From: Reticulascus tulasneorum
Lineage: Eukaryota > Ascomycota > Sordariomycetes > Glomerellales > Reticulascaceae
Direction of reading: 5' to 3'
Length of the DNA stretch: 64,000 bases
Assembly: GCA_001557505.1 (NCBI GenBank)
Contig: LSAX01000007.1
Location: forward strand, 3,472,001-3,536,000
Shown: piece after piece, positions 10,705-22,986 of the stretch
Position numbering within the stretch: position 1 is the stretch's first letter
How the letters are laid out: each line of letters begins with the position of its first letter
Position numbers and translations under genes: made by a program
Notes under the pieces: model-generated
Database searches by the model: none
Seen by the model: only the letters and a program-made list of their open reading frames with translations
Told to the model about the DNA's origin: nothing

Positions 10705-12625
10705 CCAATTATTTGCAGAGCGCCGTGTTAGAGGATGAAGAGGAGGGCATGTCCAATGCGGTTGGACTCTGTTGTTTTCTAAGGTCTTGATAATTTGGGG
10801 CGAGGACGTGGAGCTAGTCGCAAATGCTAGCAACCCTTCATGCGTAACCCATGAACAAGTGTTTTGGCAGCGTCATATTTTCAAAATCTGTGCCCAACCC
10901 CATAATGCTGATCGATGCGAGTATTGAAGTGGAGAGTAGATTTGAGGCCCCTTATCCAGGTCTAAGTTACTCTCCTCCTTCTGTCCCAGAGAATTGGCAT
11001 ACTGCTTGAGAAATAAACGGTGCCAAGTGACGGTCCAGGATTGGGATCTGAGAAAGACATCACGAGGTCCAGCACTGCACGACATGCGTTGGCCACTGAG
11101 GTATTAGCGAGTTTCTAAGATCAAATAAAGCCTTCGCAATGCCAAGCCTCCTAAGCATTAGTGCGCTGCTGCTTTCCGCGACTCAGAGGGGTCGTTGCTG
11201 AGCAAGATCCAGAATCAATATTTCATCTTCAAGTTAGGATAACTCGGCAAAGTTCACCATTTCCCTGAAAGGTACTGCATTTCTAATTGACTAGTCTCTG
11301 CTTTGGTGGAACTATTATGTATTACATTTTAATATCGCTCATCTTGCCGCCATGTGATCTACCTATAATGCACGCCCGCGACCTAGAATTACTTGGATTC
11401 ACGCTTGGCGATGGAAGCTAGATGTCGCCGAGCCCCACAAAACAATTGCGTGGGACTATGTACGGACGCGCCGCCAATATTGTGAAGGTTAGTCGATAGT
11501 CGTCTCAAAAGGTCAGCGTCCAGTCAGGGCCTAGACAAGCCTATGGAAGAGGCAACAGCTGACTCTGCATTGGTTAGGTCTGATACTATTGAGCTAACCT
11601 GACCATTGGAGCACTTAGCGTGAAAATACGAGTCACTTTTCTAGCGTCTGTATGATTCAGTGGCTTTTTGGCAGGAATATCAGAACTCGTGTAAATGGAA
11701 GCTGAACTTTAGCTCCACTCTAACCCTCTTTCTCCACTGCCAAATCAGTTCTACCGGAACCCCTGAAATCTGGGGAAAAACTCCTCCCCCTTTCTCTATC
11801 CCCCCAAAGGAGTCTAGACTCTCCTTTGGTCCTAGCTCCGATCAAGGTGCGACGGGGTAATTCAGCCGCACAGGTCACTGAGACACTGCTTCGGGGACGA
11901 AGTCCCGCTCCAGTACCAGCAGAAACAGCTCAAATGATGTTGGGTGTATGTTTTAAATCAAACGTTCCTGCTGGGCTCAGCAACCTACGTAATGATTGAG
12001 AATTGGCACAACTGATCTACGCGCCCGGTCGCCAAAGTCGAAAACTACATCACTAGGAGGTATGTAGCGTCTTGTACTTAATGTACTCTCATCACACTTC
12101 ACGATTAGAGCTCAGGGCATCACTTCATCTTCAGAATAGCAGTCGAACTTTTTGGTCCATAGCTAAATGTTAGCGCGAGATCCTATTGTAGCCTAGCCGA
12201 CCGCCAATTCTACGAGCACGACCATAACCTCCGCTAGGGCAACTGGCCCTTGCAATCACTAGTCCGCAGCCGCTTCTGTGGTCATTCGCTGGCGGACTTC
12301 ACCACCAAGCATGAGGCCCGTCTAGTCGGCAATATGTCGCCAGGTAAGTGCTAGCAAAAGTAGATCGCTTGTTTTGGGACGACGCGAGATTAACGTCAGA
12401 GCGAAACGCTATTCTAGCCAAAAGGGTGTATGCAACTATTGAAAAGAAGTCCGCCAGCGCTTTGCCACTTATGTGTCGTGGCAAGAGGGAAAGACACAAA
12501 AAGTCGTAGGATTCCAGTTTCCCACACTTGTATTTCATACCATCATCGAACAATTCCAAAGTCCTCAAGTTCAAAGACAAATCATCTTCATTTCCATCAT
12601 CTCCTTAAAGAATACATCAACCAAC
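10705..12625. other. long intergenic region
   Basis: 1.9 kb without a supported gene. A C- and T-rich patch lies at about 11720-11830. The last 150 bp are the CA- and AT-rich leader of the next gene. No repeat or transposon domain was recognised. Confidence 0.4.
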
Positions 12626-13147
12626 ATGCGGTCTACCATTGTACTCTTTGGCGCTGTTACCGTGGCAATGGCCTCCCCATTCAACCTTGTCGATCGTGCC
12701 CAGCCTTGCACTGATGGCGAAATCGTCACCACCTCTACCGGCATGCAGTTTCAAGTCCAATGCGGCTTTGAGGCTATAGCTCGCGATCTGGGTGCAGTTA
12801 CCTACCTTGATAATGCGCAGGCATGCTACGATAGATGCGCTAGTACCTGGGGCTGCGTCGGCGTATCATGGACCAGCGGATCGGGCACTTCTTCCACCGG
12901 AAGCGCGCAAGGTGGACCGTGCTATCTCAAGACCAAGGTCATCAATGTCCGAGTTAAGGCCAATGCCCGGATTGCCAGACCTGTCGCCTCGTTCCAAAGC
13001 TGCCGAGACTACCTGCAAGACGGCACAGATATCTGCACCCAGCGTGTTGTTGCCCCGGCGGAATGCCAGAACTTTCCCGCCGAGTTCAACGAACAGCTTT
13101 CTTCCGTTAAAATCCCTGCCGGATACTCTTGCGACTTTTATGTGTAG
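12626..13147 (+). CDS. small secreted PAN/Apple-like protein
   Basis: Single exon, 173 aa. A signal peptide (MRSTIVLFGAVTVAMA) is followed by a cysteine-rich domain. MQFQVQCGFEAIARDLG, then NAQACYDRCASTWGCVGVSWT and GPCYLKTKV resemble the fungal PAN/Apple pattern (C-x(2)-C-x(5)-C-x-G-V-x-W and a later CYLK). A Cys-containing C-terminal part follows (SFQSCRDYL, DICTQRV, PAECQNFP, YSCDFYV). PAN/Apple domains bind proteins or carbohydrates. The ligand here is unknown. The ATG at 12626 was chosen because it begins the signal peptide. The upstream frame has no other plausible start. Confidence 0.75.
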   Translation: MRSTIVLFGAVTVAMASPFNLVDRAQPCTDGEIVTTSTGMQFQVQCGFEAIARDLGAVTYLDNAQACYDRCASTWGCVGVSWTSGSGTSSTGSAQGGPCYLKTKVINVRVKANARIARPVASFQSCRDYLQDGTDICTQRVVAPAECQNFPAEFNEQLSSVKIPAGYSCDFYV

Positions 13148-15006
13148 GTTTTCAAAGTTTAGCGTTGTCCACAACTCGCTGCGGATCAAATTGTGTTCCT
13201 GTTACGGGCTAACCACTCTGGCTATATAGGGACTCCAACTGCGAAAACACATTCTTTACACTTTCAGGAACTTCCAACGTTCCCACGGACCGCAATGATC
13301 AGGCCAGTTCATATACTTGTGCCTTCGCTGCCGCGGCGGACTCTTAGATAGCTGCTTCAGCTTAAAGGGTTTGAACGCGAGTTCGAGCCTGTGAGGATTT
13401 AGGTTGCAGGATGAGGGGTTTCTTTTCACAGCCAAAAGAGTAATAATTACGTACTCGTGGGGAATTTATTTCTAATTATATAGGCGCATAAAACTCGTTC
13501 GAGTTGTGGAAAGATTCAGGTGCACCAATTAATGATGCAATTGTTGTGACTCCCCGAGCATCGGACTTAACCTTTCCATACCAGACTCGAAAATTGAATA
13601 TTTGTGGCGTTTGGAGAGCATGCCACATATCGTATGGCTGCAGATTCATAGCAAACATGCTGAGACCTCAAACTGGCTTGTGCCTGAGTTTCTGTTGCAT
13701 TGTAATTTCCTGTCTATACTTAGGGTAGTCAGAGCAAATTCATCTTTCTTTCCGGGCCGTCGTGCTCAAAGATAATTTACTTGGCTAAAACAACTAAAAC
13801 AACCAAACATATTGTACTCGATCCTGATCACTCAACTCTGGAAAGACCACCCTGAACTGCCTTTCAGTTTGTTTGCGCAGTGACATGCCGGGCATTATTG
13901 CGTAGTTCAATTCATTTCAGTGTTACTGGCTAGGGCTTTGATTAAAAATCAATGTATATTGAATAACGCCATGCTCAGAACCAACAGAAGGACCAATTTA
14001 GGTTATCGAGGGGCGGCTAAAACCTGATTTGGCTGCCATTGATATACGTTGGCCACTGATTGGCATGGTATGATTTGATGTCCTAGCTTGTTCTTGTGCT
14101 CGCTGTTAGCACAAAGCTTCAATCACAGCTGTCCAACCACTGGCAGACAGACATACGCATTTGATGTTCGAACCTCCGTCCACCTCTTTCATTGGTGTGT
14201 CGCGAATTCTACGGTTGTCACTCCTTGTTGGCATTCGCCAAAAGCTTGCTAATAAAACACCATTCCTTAGATTACAAGTTCTGGTTATACTCCCAGGATG
14301 CCAAGACCAGGATTCGGATGTGCCAAATGATTGGATTGGCAGTAATTTCGGCGGGTGGTGATGGTCCTCTGCCTCCCGAATTGTCAACATGTTCTCATCC
14401 AAATTGTGTGCCGGTGTCGAGGTCCCCCCTGAAATCCTATATCTTCACGGGACATTAAGTTCGTCTTGTAACTTCAGAATTGAATCAATTAATTATGATC
14501 GTCTTTAGTTTCGAGATCTTAAGTGAAACTCTATACCTTTGCCATGATGGATTAGTGTGATAGACTGGGCCTTCGAATCACCCAGGCGGTTGTCGGCCAG
14601 CCAACGCAATAATGAATCAATTGGCAGCTGAAGCTAGGTTGCACATCTTCTTTCTGTTCTTCAGTTCTCACATTTGTCCATTATGGCGCACTCCCCGCAA
14701 GCGGATATACTACTCCCTAAATATAGACACCGAATTTGTGTGTAAAAATGTGGCATCCCAGCACTCTGCAGATCTGCTAGTAACGATGAAGGCAAATTCT
14801 CTACAACCCCTGCCCCTGAAGACATGAAGCCGGTTATCAACGTTGTCGAATTCCCTTAGTTTGATTAGTAAATCCCTTTTACACAGAGTAAGGAGTTAAC
14901 AAACAGAATTCGAATTTGCATGTCAAAAGTCTGATTTTCCGTGATCCTATGATCCGACATCGTTTAATAACGTCACGGAAGTTAGGAAATAAGCCAAGGA
15001 TGGCAC
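13148..15006. other. long intergenic region
   Basis: 1.86 kb without a supported gene. Only short, domain-free open frames are present on either strand. Confidence 0.4.
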
Positions 15007-15357
15007 TTACTCCTCACAGCTTGAAGGGTTCACCATGACACAAGAAACCATGTTACCATGATTACAGTTATGAGCCTGAACACCCGCACAAACCCCTGTT
15101 GGGTTTAGTGGCTGTTGGCGGCGAGTGACAGCCGAGTTCCAACGAGATTCGTGAACCCAAGCGTTACCAGTTGTTCGCGATACTTGTGTCCAAGATTTAT
15201 TTCCAATGAATGCATAGGAGTCGGCAGGATAGTCAAGCGCAATATCGGCATTGTGAGGATTAACCTCGAATCCGCTAAGTGAGGGGTTGGCCGAAAGATC
15301 TGGGTTTCCAAAGGAGAACCGAAGTAGAGTAAAACAAGTGAGAAGTGACACAAGCAT
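15007..15357 (-). CDS. small secreted protein, unknown family
   Basis: Single-exon model of 116 aa. It starts with a signal peptide (MLVSLLTCFTLLRFSFG) and has four Cys near the C-terminus (GVCAGVQAHNC, VSCVM, SSCEE). The stop lies inside a good donor: the last codons overlap GA|GTAAGT. A second exon downstream on the minus strand (below 14990) is therefore possible, for example after a TCAG acceptor near 14930. I do not recognise the family. Size, signal peptide and Cys content make it effector-like only in a loose sense. Confidence 0.55.
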   Translation of the reverse strand: MLVSLLTCFTLLRFSFGNPDLSANPSLSGFEVNPHNADIALDYPADSYAFIGNKSWTQVSRTTGNAWVHESRWNSAVTRRQQPLNPTGVCAGVQAHNCNHGNMVSCVMVNPSSCEE

Positions 15358-18300
15358 GGCGGGCGTTAAAGGTGCCTCACGAATGTGTGATGATTTAATG
15401 TTTGTAACTAGTATAATGGCAAAGAAGAAGTCACGGCCACATAGGGAGCGCCGGTCTGTATTTATAGTTTGCAGAACTCTGCCAAAGCATCGTCTTGGCC
15501 CCCACTAATATAGAACAGTAGCCCGTTCTGTCAAGTGCACATGGGAAACACTGCCCTCTCGCTCTCGCGTCATACTTGAGAGAAACTGATTCGTACATAC
15601 ATAGTTGTGATTTAAATCACCTCTCTACGGGACTAGTTACACCTAGTCAGAACCAGTTTCCGTGGATCGGCACGGAGTTTGCCATTTTTGGTATGTATTC
15701 TGCGAGCAAGTGCTGACAAAGATTGCTGACTGGCTCGCAAAGGCTGCGTCAAATGCAGCGTGATTAACATGATACCGAATATGCTAACGGACTGGTCGAA
15801 TGGCCAAGCATAATTCCTTGACACCAACTGTGCCACGGCGAAACATGCAGTCGTACACAACGTCGATAGCTCAAAGTTGTGGTAGCTCGTATTCAAGAGC
15901 CAGTAATAATCTTTATAGGTCAATAACATGTAAAAAATATTGAGGACCAGGGCGTTCCGAATCAGAGACAAGAGACATCCGGAGATAAATATATCCTTTG
16001 ATCTGCTCTCTCCAGAACACAGAACCCTTTTGGTTGTGTGACTAGTCAGCATTGGCTATCTGGCAGAACAAGAACCGGAGCTGCGCATCTTGTCCGTGAT
16101 TTGAATCTTTTAACTCACTTCGGTAATATTGATCGTATCTTTGTATTTGGCGTAGATAATACGTCTGGGAACGTGTACTGGGGGAAAACTCTGATATATT
16201 AAGGTGATCGTTTCCCCGCCCTAGCTTTTCCACGAGATCATGCTGCCAAGCCTAACCTTTTCATAGCTTCTATTTGTGGCGACTGCTACCTTTTCACCTC
16301 GGAGAACGAAGCGTTCCGTCCTCAACTATTCGTATACAGCAAATTGGAAGTTCATTCAATTATCACTATCTTTCAATCTATTTGCGCACCTTCATCTTGC
16401 ATTTTGAGTCTCCCAAAGACGAGATATCGGGTCTGTGGTGATCGTCGACTTCGGTCCAACCCCCAAACCACAGCAGAGACACATTAGGACCATGGCACAT
16501 GACCATTATGCCATCATGGGCGGTTTACCTTCGATCCAGATATTGCCAAGTGTGACGGTTTGTCAGAAGGACAAAAGAAGCAGCACTTACAACTTCCGGG
16601 GTCATTCGTCTTGCGAGGTTTATGCTGCACCTGGTACCGGATTTGTCTGTCAATCAGGTCAGGACAGGAGAAAGGTAATTACAATGGTTGCCTTATAAGC
16701 GACTGACTATCAGCGCAATGCATTTCTCGCATGGTAGTTGGGCTGGCTATCGGCCTTCTTAAGCTAACACGGTCCCTCATGCAATATGTTGCTTATTGCA
16801 TGTCTTCTCTGGTGGAACAAGTTATTACTAGATGTTGAGGAGTCTACATTGATTGAAGGGTCGAATATGGAGATTTGGGAAGAGGGGATTCTGGTTTGAG
16901 GACCGTAAGGGTAGGAACCATGTCGCATCAGGCCATTTTCAGGGCAGTCGCATCATTTCAGGTTTCCTGGCATCAAAATGATGGACACGTTAATCAAGGA
17001 AGTCTTGTCGATTTGGCCGATTAGAGTCGCTTGCAGGCAGATCTAAACCGACCAGGCAGTCTACACACTAAACTGAATGTGGGAAATGAACAACTCTTAG
17101 GCGGCCGTTCTACTCATAACAAAGTCACGCGTTGGAAACTGGCCCCTGTCACATGATTATCGCATGGAGTCTGGATTGGCGCAAAATAGCCATCCTTTCC
17201 AGCCTTCTTCTTTGGTCTAGCTTACGGGGTTCTTCGTCTCCTGTTTTAGATCTCACAGTTAATGTTACAGCCGAGGTCCTCATATGGTGTATATCGGGAG
17301 TCATGGTGGCCGCTGTTGACATTCTGCCATTTCTGGGGTCAGCCGTTGGTGTTATACTGACCCAAAGGAGCCAAACGCGGGTCCGATGGGTCTCTAGCAG
17401 ATCAATGGAGGAGGAGTACTCCGGTAATAACACAAAGGGTGTCATTTATCTGTGGGAATTAGTCACGATCTCTACAGCCGTGTTCTAAAGCGAAAGATGA
17501 ATCTATTGTCGAATGTGTATAGATTTACCGGGTCGTATGATATTTCCTTATTCTGACAAGTCACACCATATGCCTATTTGAGCCTAGATGAGATCAGAAT
17601 CACACAGTTAGCGGGAGGAGGTTGGTTCCGAGCATCTTTAAAGGTTAGCTGTTCATGCACCCCCAGAAAACAATACCACCTGGACTCAGAAACTTACTGA
17701 CTTGGAAGTTTTGCCTGTCCAAACTCCAAGCTATACGAGAAATGGAAACACATCCCAGCTAGTGCGTTTACTTATTAGCAAACAGCCTGTAAAAAGCATC
17801 GGACAGCGGCATATTATCTCGGAAAATAGACTAAGATCTGACAAGCCTTGTCGGTAATTGGCGAGCTGTGCTAAAATTAGACTCACCTGTCAATCTGGTG
17901 AAAGCGTGAGGACGCAGCGACCAATGATACTGGAACTAGTCAAGAGTTCGAACAAGGGGGGTGGTACAACAGATTTCAAAGCTGGCAGGCTAGGTCTTTG
18001 GTATGAAATATAGGAGGTAGTTACAAGCAGGCTAACTAGAACTGTCAGGCGCTACCTGATATAATACCCTTAAGTCGAATGAATGCGGGCGAAGCGGCCG
18101 CCCTAGACTGTAGGGTACATAATGAAAAAATCAACTTGCAGGCTATGTCATTCCACATTAATGCTGGTCTCGGTTGTAGTACCGTCTTGCCCAGAATGAA
18201 ATCTCGAATCAAGAGCCATGATTGCGTCCTCTGGCCCGCAAGTAGAGTCGCTCCTGTGTCAAATCATTGCATCATACCATTTAAGATGCCTTATTACATA

Positions 18301-18700
18301 AAGGTTTGCGTTGTATCTTTGTGTGGGGCGCAAACCGATATATCCAGACAATGAAATGAGGGCGGCATCCCCTCTCCTGATAAGCCTATCTCCCGCCATG
18401 CCTTCTTACTGGACTTCCAGTTCCAGAAGCAAGTCGATCGAGCGATTGGATATGATTTGACATAGGACGAGCTCCCCACTCATATGTCCGCTAGAGATCC
18501 ACGACCACATGCACAGGTCTTAAACCGACCTGATCAAGGCAGGTGGTTGAGAATCTGTGCCCAGGAACGATTGCATTCTGAGACAGAGCTCGGACGAGCG
18601 ACATATGGATTAGGCTGACCTTTCCATATAAAGCCGGTCTTTGCTGCTCATCTCGTTCGCCTTTTGATATGACTGCTAGACCGGAATCTAGTCTGCCAGC
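15358..18700. other. 3.3-kb gene-poor region upstream of subtilase 1
   Basis: No gene I can support. A 139-codon minus-strand frame (15633-16052) and a hydrophobic plus-strand frame (about 17156-17488) are weak candidates for decayed membrane-protein genes. The sequence is moderately AT-rich. Confidence 0.35.
18625..18633 (+). promoter_or_regulatory. TATA-like element of subtilase 1
   Basis: CATATAAAG lies about 70 bp before the ATG at 18701, a normal distance for a fungal TATA box. Confidence 0.4.
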
Positions 18701-21700
18701 ATGTTTCTTTCCAATATTCTCTTGGCAGTGGCCGCACTTTCAATCGGAAGTACGGCCAGACGTCTCCAAGCCCGCTCGGCCGTAGAAAGGTTTGCGGTCC
18801 CAGAAAACGCGAAGCTACCAGCCCCGAACCGATTCATTATTGAACTAGACAAGGTAGGACACTTTATGAACAAAAGTAAAGAAGAGCCTTCAGCATGCTA
18901 ATGAAGTTTCGGCAGTCTGCAAATCAGAAACAATTGATTGAAGCGATTTCTAGTCGACCGGGAGCTAAAGTGCTCAAAGTTTTCGATTCAGATATCTTTT
19001 CTGGTATCAGCGTAGAAGTTCAATCTGACAATCTCGATACCCTCAACGCTATCCCCTCTGTTGGTAGGTCGTGGAGGTCAAATATTTTCAAACTATCGAC
19101 TCCTCCTACTACCGCGTCTTATGACACCGATGAGTTTGCGCAGAATTATACCACCCACGGTCTCACTGGCGTCGATTCGCTTCATGCGGCCGGAATCCGA
19201 GGCAAGGGTGTAGTCGTTGCTGTCGTTGATACAGGCACCGAGTACACTCACCCTGCTGTATGTCACCCAAAGTGCAATTTAGTCGTGGGACGAAAGGGCG
19301 GGTAGTTAGAACACCACTGACAATTGAATTTAGCTTGGTGGATGTTTTGGTCCAGGTTGTAAGGTTGCCCTGGGGTACGACTTTGTTGGCGATGAAACCA
19401 GTATGTTATGGGGCCCCAAGTTGCGCCATACCCGGAATAGAGCCGCCGACTATTTTTGGTTTTGCTAATAGGTTTTCTCACAGTGTGGCCGATGAATGGT
19501 GACCCATTGATGCCGGATGATGACCCTTACGATTATAGTATGATATACTACCTAACCTAGAACACATTTACCTCTACAAAGTTATTAACAGTTGCCCTAT
19601 AGCCGGCCATGGAACTCACGTCGCAGGGATCGTCGCGGGCGAAGATGGAAAGTAGGTCGTGACCAGCAGCCCCAGTACTCATTTAAAACCGTTTCACTAA
19701 ATGTTCGTTCTAGTTTTGTTGGCGTTGCGCCCGACGCTACCCTGTACTCCTATAAAGTCTTTGGGCCCTCTGTAAGAACTTTGGAATGGAGTATACCATT
19801 TGAAGAGTATATACTAATCCGAATACCGCAGGGAGCTGTCAACGAGGACATTTTGATCGCCGCATTCCTGAGGGCGTATGAAGATGGCGTATGTCAACCT
19901 GTATTCCCGGCATAGGTCATAAGACCGTGATCTATGGCTTTGCTACTTGTCTATATACTAATGCTGGCTGATGTAGGCCGACATTATTACTTGCAGTGCT
20001 GGATCAGTTGGCGGCTGGACCGACGGTCCATCGGCAATTGTGGCGTCTCGTCTAGTCGAGCAAGGTGTCGTTGTAACCATTGCAGCCGGTAATGACGGGC
20101 AACAAGGTTCTTTCTTATCTGGTACTGGATCTGCAGGCGACTACGTCCTCTCAATTGCATCCGTCCAAGCACAAGAGTATCCTGCCGTCGCTTTTGAGGC
20201 TACATTCGAACTGGACGGTCTTTCCGAGATTAAGCGCGTGGCCTATCTCTGGTCTTATCAGACTTGGCCTTCGGACCTGGCCGGTCTCCCCATCGTGCCG
20301 TTGTCATTCAACAAGACTCTCGATGACCAGGCCTGCGAGCCGCTCCCGGACGATACTCCAAGTCTTGGACAAGCTGGAATCATACTCGTAAGACGATCGA
20401 ATTCTTGCAGCTATGATGCCCAAGTGGAGAACCTACTTGCCGCCGGCAATGAGTTGATTCTCTTCTACAATAATGAATTCCCGATCCAGCCTCCTTCTTC
20501 GTCATACTTCTTCGTTGGACAGATCTCAGCAGACGCAGGCCATGCAATTGTCGATAACATTCAAGCTGGCGGGACAGTACAAGCCAACTTTCCCGAATCA
20601 CCATATCCATACCCATGGGTCGGCATAGATATTAGCACTGCCGGTCTTCCCGACTCCTACACTACCATAGGACCGACCTACGATCTATACCAGAAGCCGG
20701 ATATTGCAGCCCCGGGAGGTAACATATTCTCTACTTACTTGGATGGGCGCTATAGAGTTCTAAGCGGCACATCCATGTCGACACCATATGTAGCCGGGAT
20801 TGCTGCCCTCTATATTGGCCTAAATGGTGGCAGAGCAGTGCATGGAACCGCGTTGGGCAAAAGGCTAGCGGCACGAATCCTGTCATCAGGAGCATCTGTC
20901 CCATGGTTTGATGATACCGTCGAAACCGACACTGGTATTCCAAGAGACTGGGGTTTCCGAGCTAGTACAGCCCAAGTCGGAAACGGTCTCGTTAATGCTT
21001 TGAAGGTCCTGCATTATGATACAGAACTGTCTTTCACGAAGTTCCATCTCAACGATACACATAACTTCAATCGATACCAGAAAGTCGATATCACCAACAA
21101 CGGGGAGAAACCAATAATTTACACCTTTGGCTTTGAAGCTGCTGGTGGCTTTGAAGCGTTCGGGTATAGCGATAGGTTCGAAGATTACGTGCCTTTGGAG
21201 TTCGTTGATTTGATACCGACTGCGATGGTTCCGAAGGTCACTCTGCCCGGTGGCACTTTCAAAGTAAAGCCTGGAGAGACCAAGACGGCACAGTAAGTTT
21301 CATCACATGTGGAAAAGAAAAACCAGATTAGTCACTAATGGTCAAAAGGTTCAATTTCAAGTATCCCGAAGGCCTAAATGGGAAAAATCTTCCGATATAT
21401 AGCGGTAAAGTGCTTATCAAAGGGGATAATGGAGAGCAACTTTCCGTGCCTTATATTGGTATGGAACCCTAGACATCGTCCCATAATGGCTGCAAAATTG
21501 GCATAGTAAGAGTGGCTAATCAAAATGACAGGGGCTGGCTCGAATCTTAAGAAGGATATTCGCCCAGTCGAGCAAGGCTTCCCTTACGGGACTCTTGGCG
21601 TAAATGACACACTTTACTCATTTCCCATGCAGAACAAACCGTAAGTGGAGTCCTATTATTCAGATCATACTCGCTAACATGCTAAGGTGGACGATGAATA

Positions 21701-22381
21701 TGTCATGGACTTCCCAAGACTTTCCGCGAATGACGACGAAGTTTTCGTTCGGCGCCAAACAAGTTCGCTGGGATGTAAGTCTAAGTACCCATATTGTAAG
21801 CTCGTCGGATTCAGAATCACGCTGACTAACCGTGCTTCGGTGCTTGTAGTTCTTCAAAGTTGGGTATACGGACCGAGATTGGAAATACCCACCAGTAGTC
21901 GGTGAGAGCAAATTTGTTGGTGCGGCAGCTCTCTGGTATTCGCATGCGTTCCACGGGACAGGGAATGACTGGTCTGATTTATTCGACGAGACTGTTGACG
22001 ACATTGACGACACGTATACCACACCGATATTCAACAACATCCGCAATATGGATCATGTCCCATTCCCAACCTACTACTGGATGGGAAAGCTGGCAGACGG
22101 AACGTGGATCACCCCAGGGAAATACATGTGAGTTCATTACCTACGCTTCTTCTCAACCTTTATCTTTTTACGGCAAGCGTACCTTGTGTATCAGCATATT
22201 ACCAGGAGTGACGATATTAACGAATGAGTTTGCTAATGTGTCTTCGCCATGTACTAGATCCCGAATCGCTTACCTCAATCCATTTGGAGACCCAACCCAT
22301 GCGGATAATTGGCTGACGCAAACGATACAGATCGAAGTTGCAAGCCTTCCAAATATCCCTCATTCAAAGCGTAACGATTAG
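18701..22381 (+). CDS. secreted subtilisin-like serine protease 1 (S8, minor extracellular protease type)
   Basis: Thirteen exons: 18701..18853, 18916..19257, 19334..19400, 19484..19537, 19603..19651, 19714..19771, 19832..19888, 19977..21292, 21349..21458, 21532..21640, 21687..21774, 21850..22127 and 22258..22381. They encode 934 aa, with frame kept at every junction. It has a signal peptide (residues 1 to about 19), an inhibitor-like propeptide with FDSDIFSGISVEV, and a catalytic domain. The triad is Asp156 (VVAVVDTG), His208 (GHGTHVAG) and Ser526 (SGTSMSTPYVAG). The oxyanion residue is Asn299 (AAGND). A long insert between Asn and Ser fits a PA domain, and a beta-rich C-terminal region fits the Fn3-like part of vpr-type subtilases. 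It is a degradative extracellular protease by family. All key residues are intact. A paralogue lies at 32036-34879. Confidence 0.9.
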
Positions 22382-22986
22382 AGAAGCTCATAAAGTAGAG
22401 CTCTATGTTGCGAATATAGAGATGCATGTCGGGTCAGACCTAAGGCAGAAGTAAATAGGTAGATTGGTTTGCGCTTGGGTAGGAGAAGGCTTTAGACGAA
22501 CTGTTGTATGATAGGAGTACTTTCTAGGCTGAGACGATTTAAATATAACTGTCAGTTTAGACGTACGCAAGGTTGACAATTTGAGCCAATTCCTGCGGTG
22601 ATTAGGTAGCCAGTTGCATCCTATTTACTGCGAAAGCTTGTGGAGACGGATGTAAAAAGAACCCAACTGAAGCAAATGAACTAAAAACACCTGTTCTATG
22701 TTTCCTAGGTACAAACCCCTCCATCAGTGCTAGCCCTTTTATGATAATGGGCTACCAGCTCCTCCAGCTTATTCCAATAGAAAATGGCAACCTACTAATG
22801 TCAGTTCTCATGTCATCAATAATTTGCCGCGCGATGATTTGTCGTACATAAAACTAGCTTCAGCCCATCGAACTTATGTGTGAAGCCAAGAATAATTATC
22901 TTAATATATCTCTAACTAGCTATTTATCCCAATAGTTTCTCTGCAAACAAATAGCCTACCTTAGAGTACACTCCATATTAGTCACA
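22382..22986. other. intergenic between convergent genes
   Basis: 605 bp of AT-rich 3' flank shared by the subtilase and the S33 hydrolase. Nothing else seen. Confidence 0.4.

Noticed and set aside
15633..16052. 139-codon minus-strand frame with hydrophobic segments, vaguely like a fungal rhodopsin-domain protein
   Set aside because: Only a weak resemblance (IRNALVLNIFYMLL region), no complete helix set, and no clear start or splice sites.
17156..17488. Hydrophobic open frame that might be a small membrane protein
   Set aside because: No conserved motif, and the antisense strand is equally open. It could be chance.
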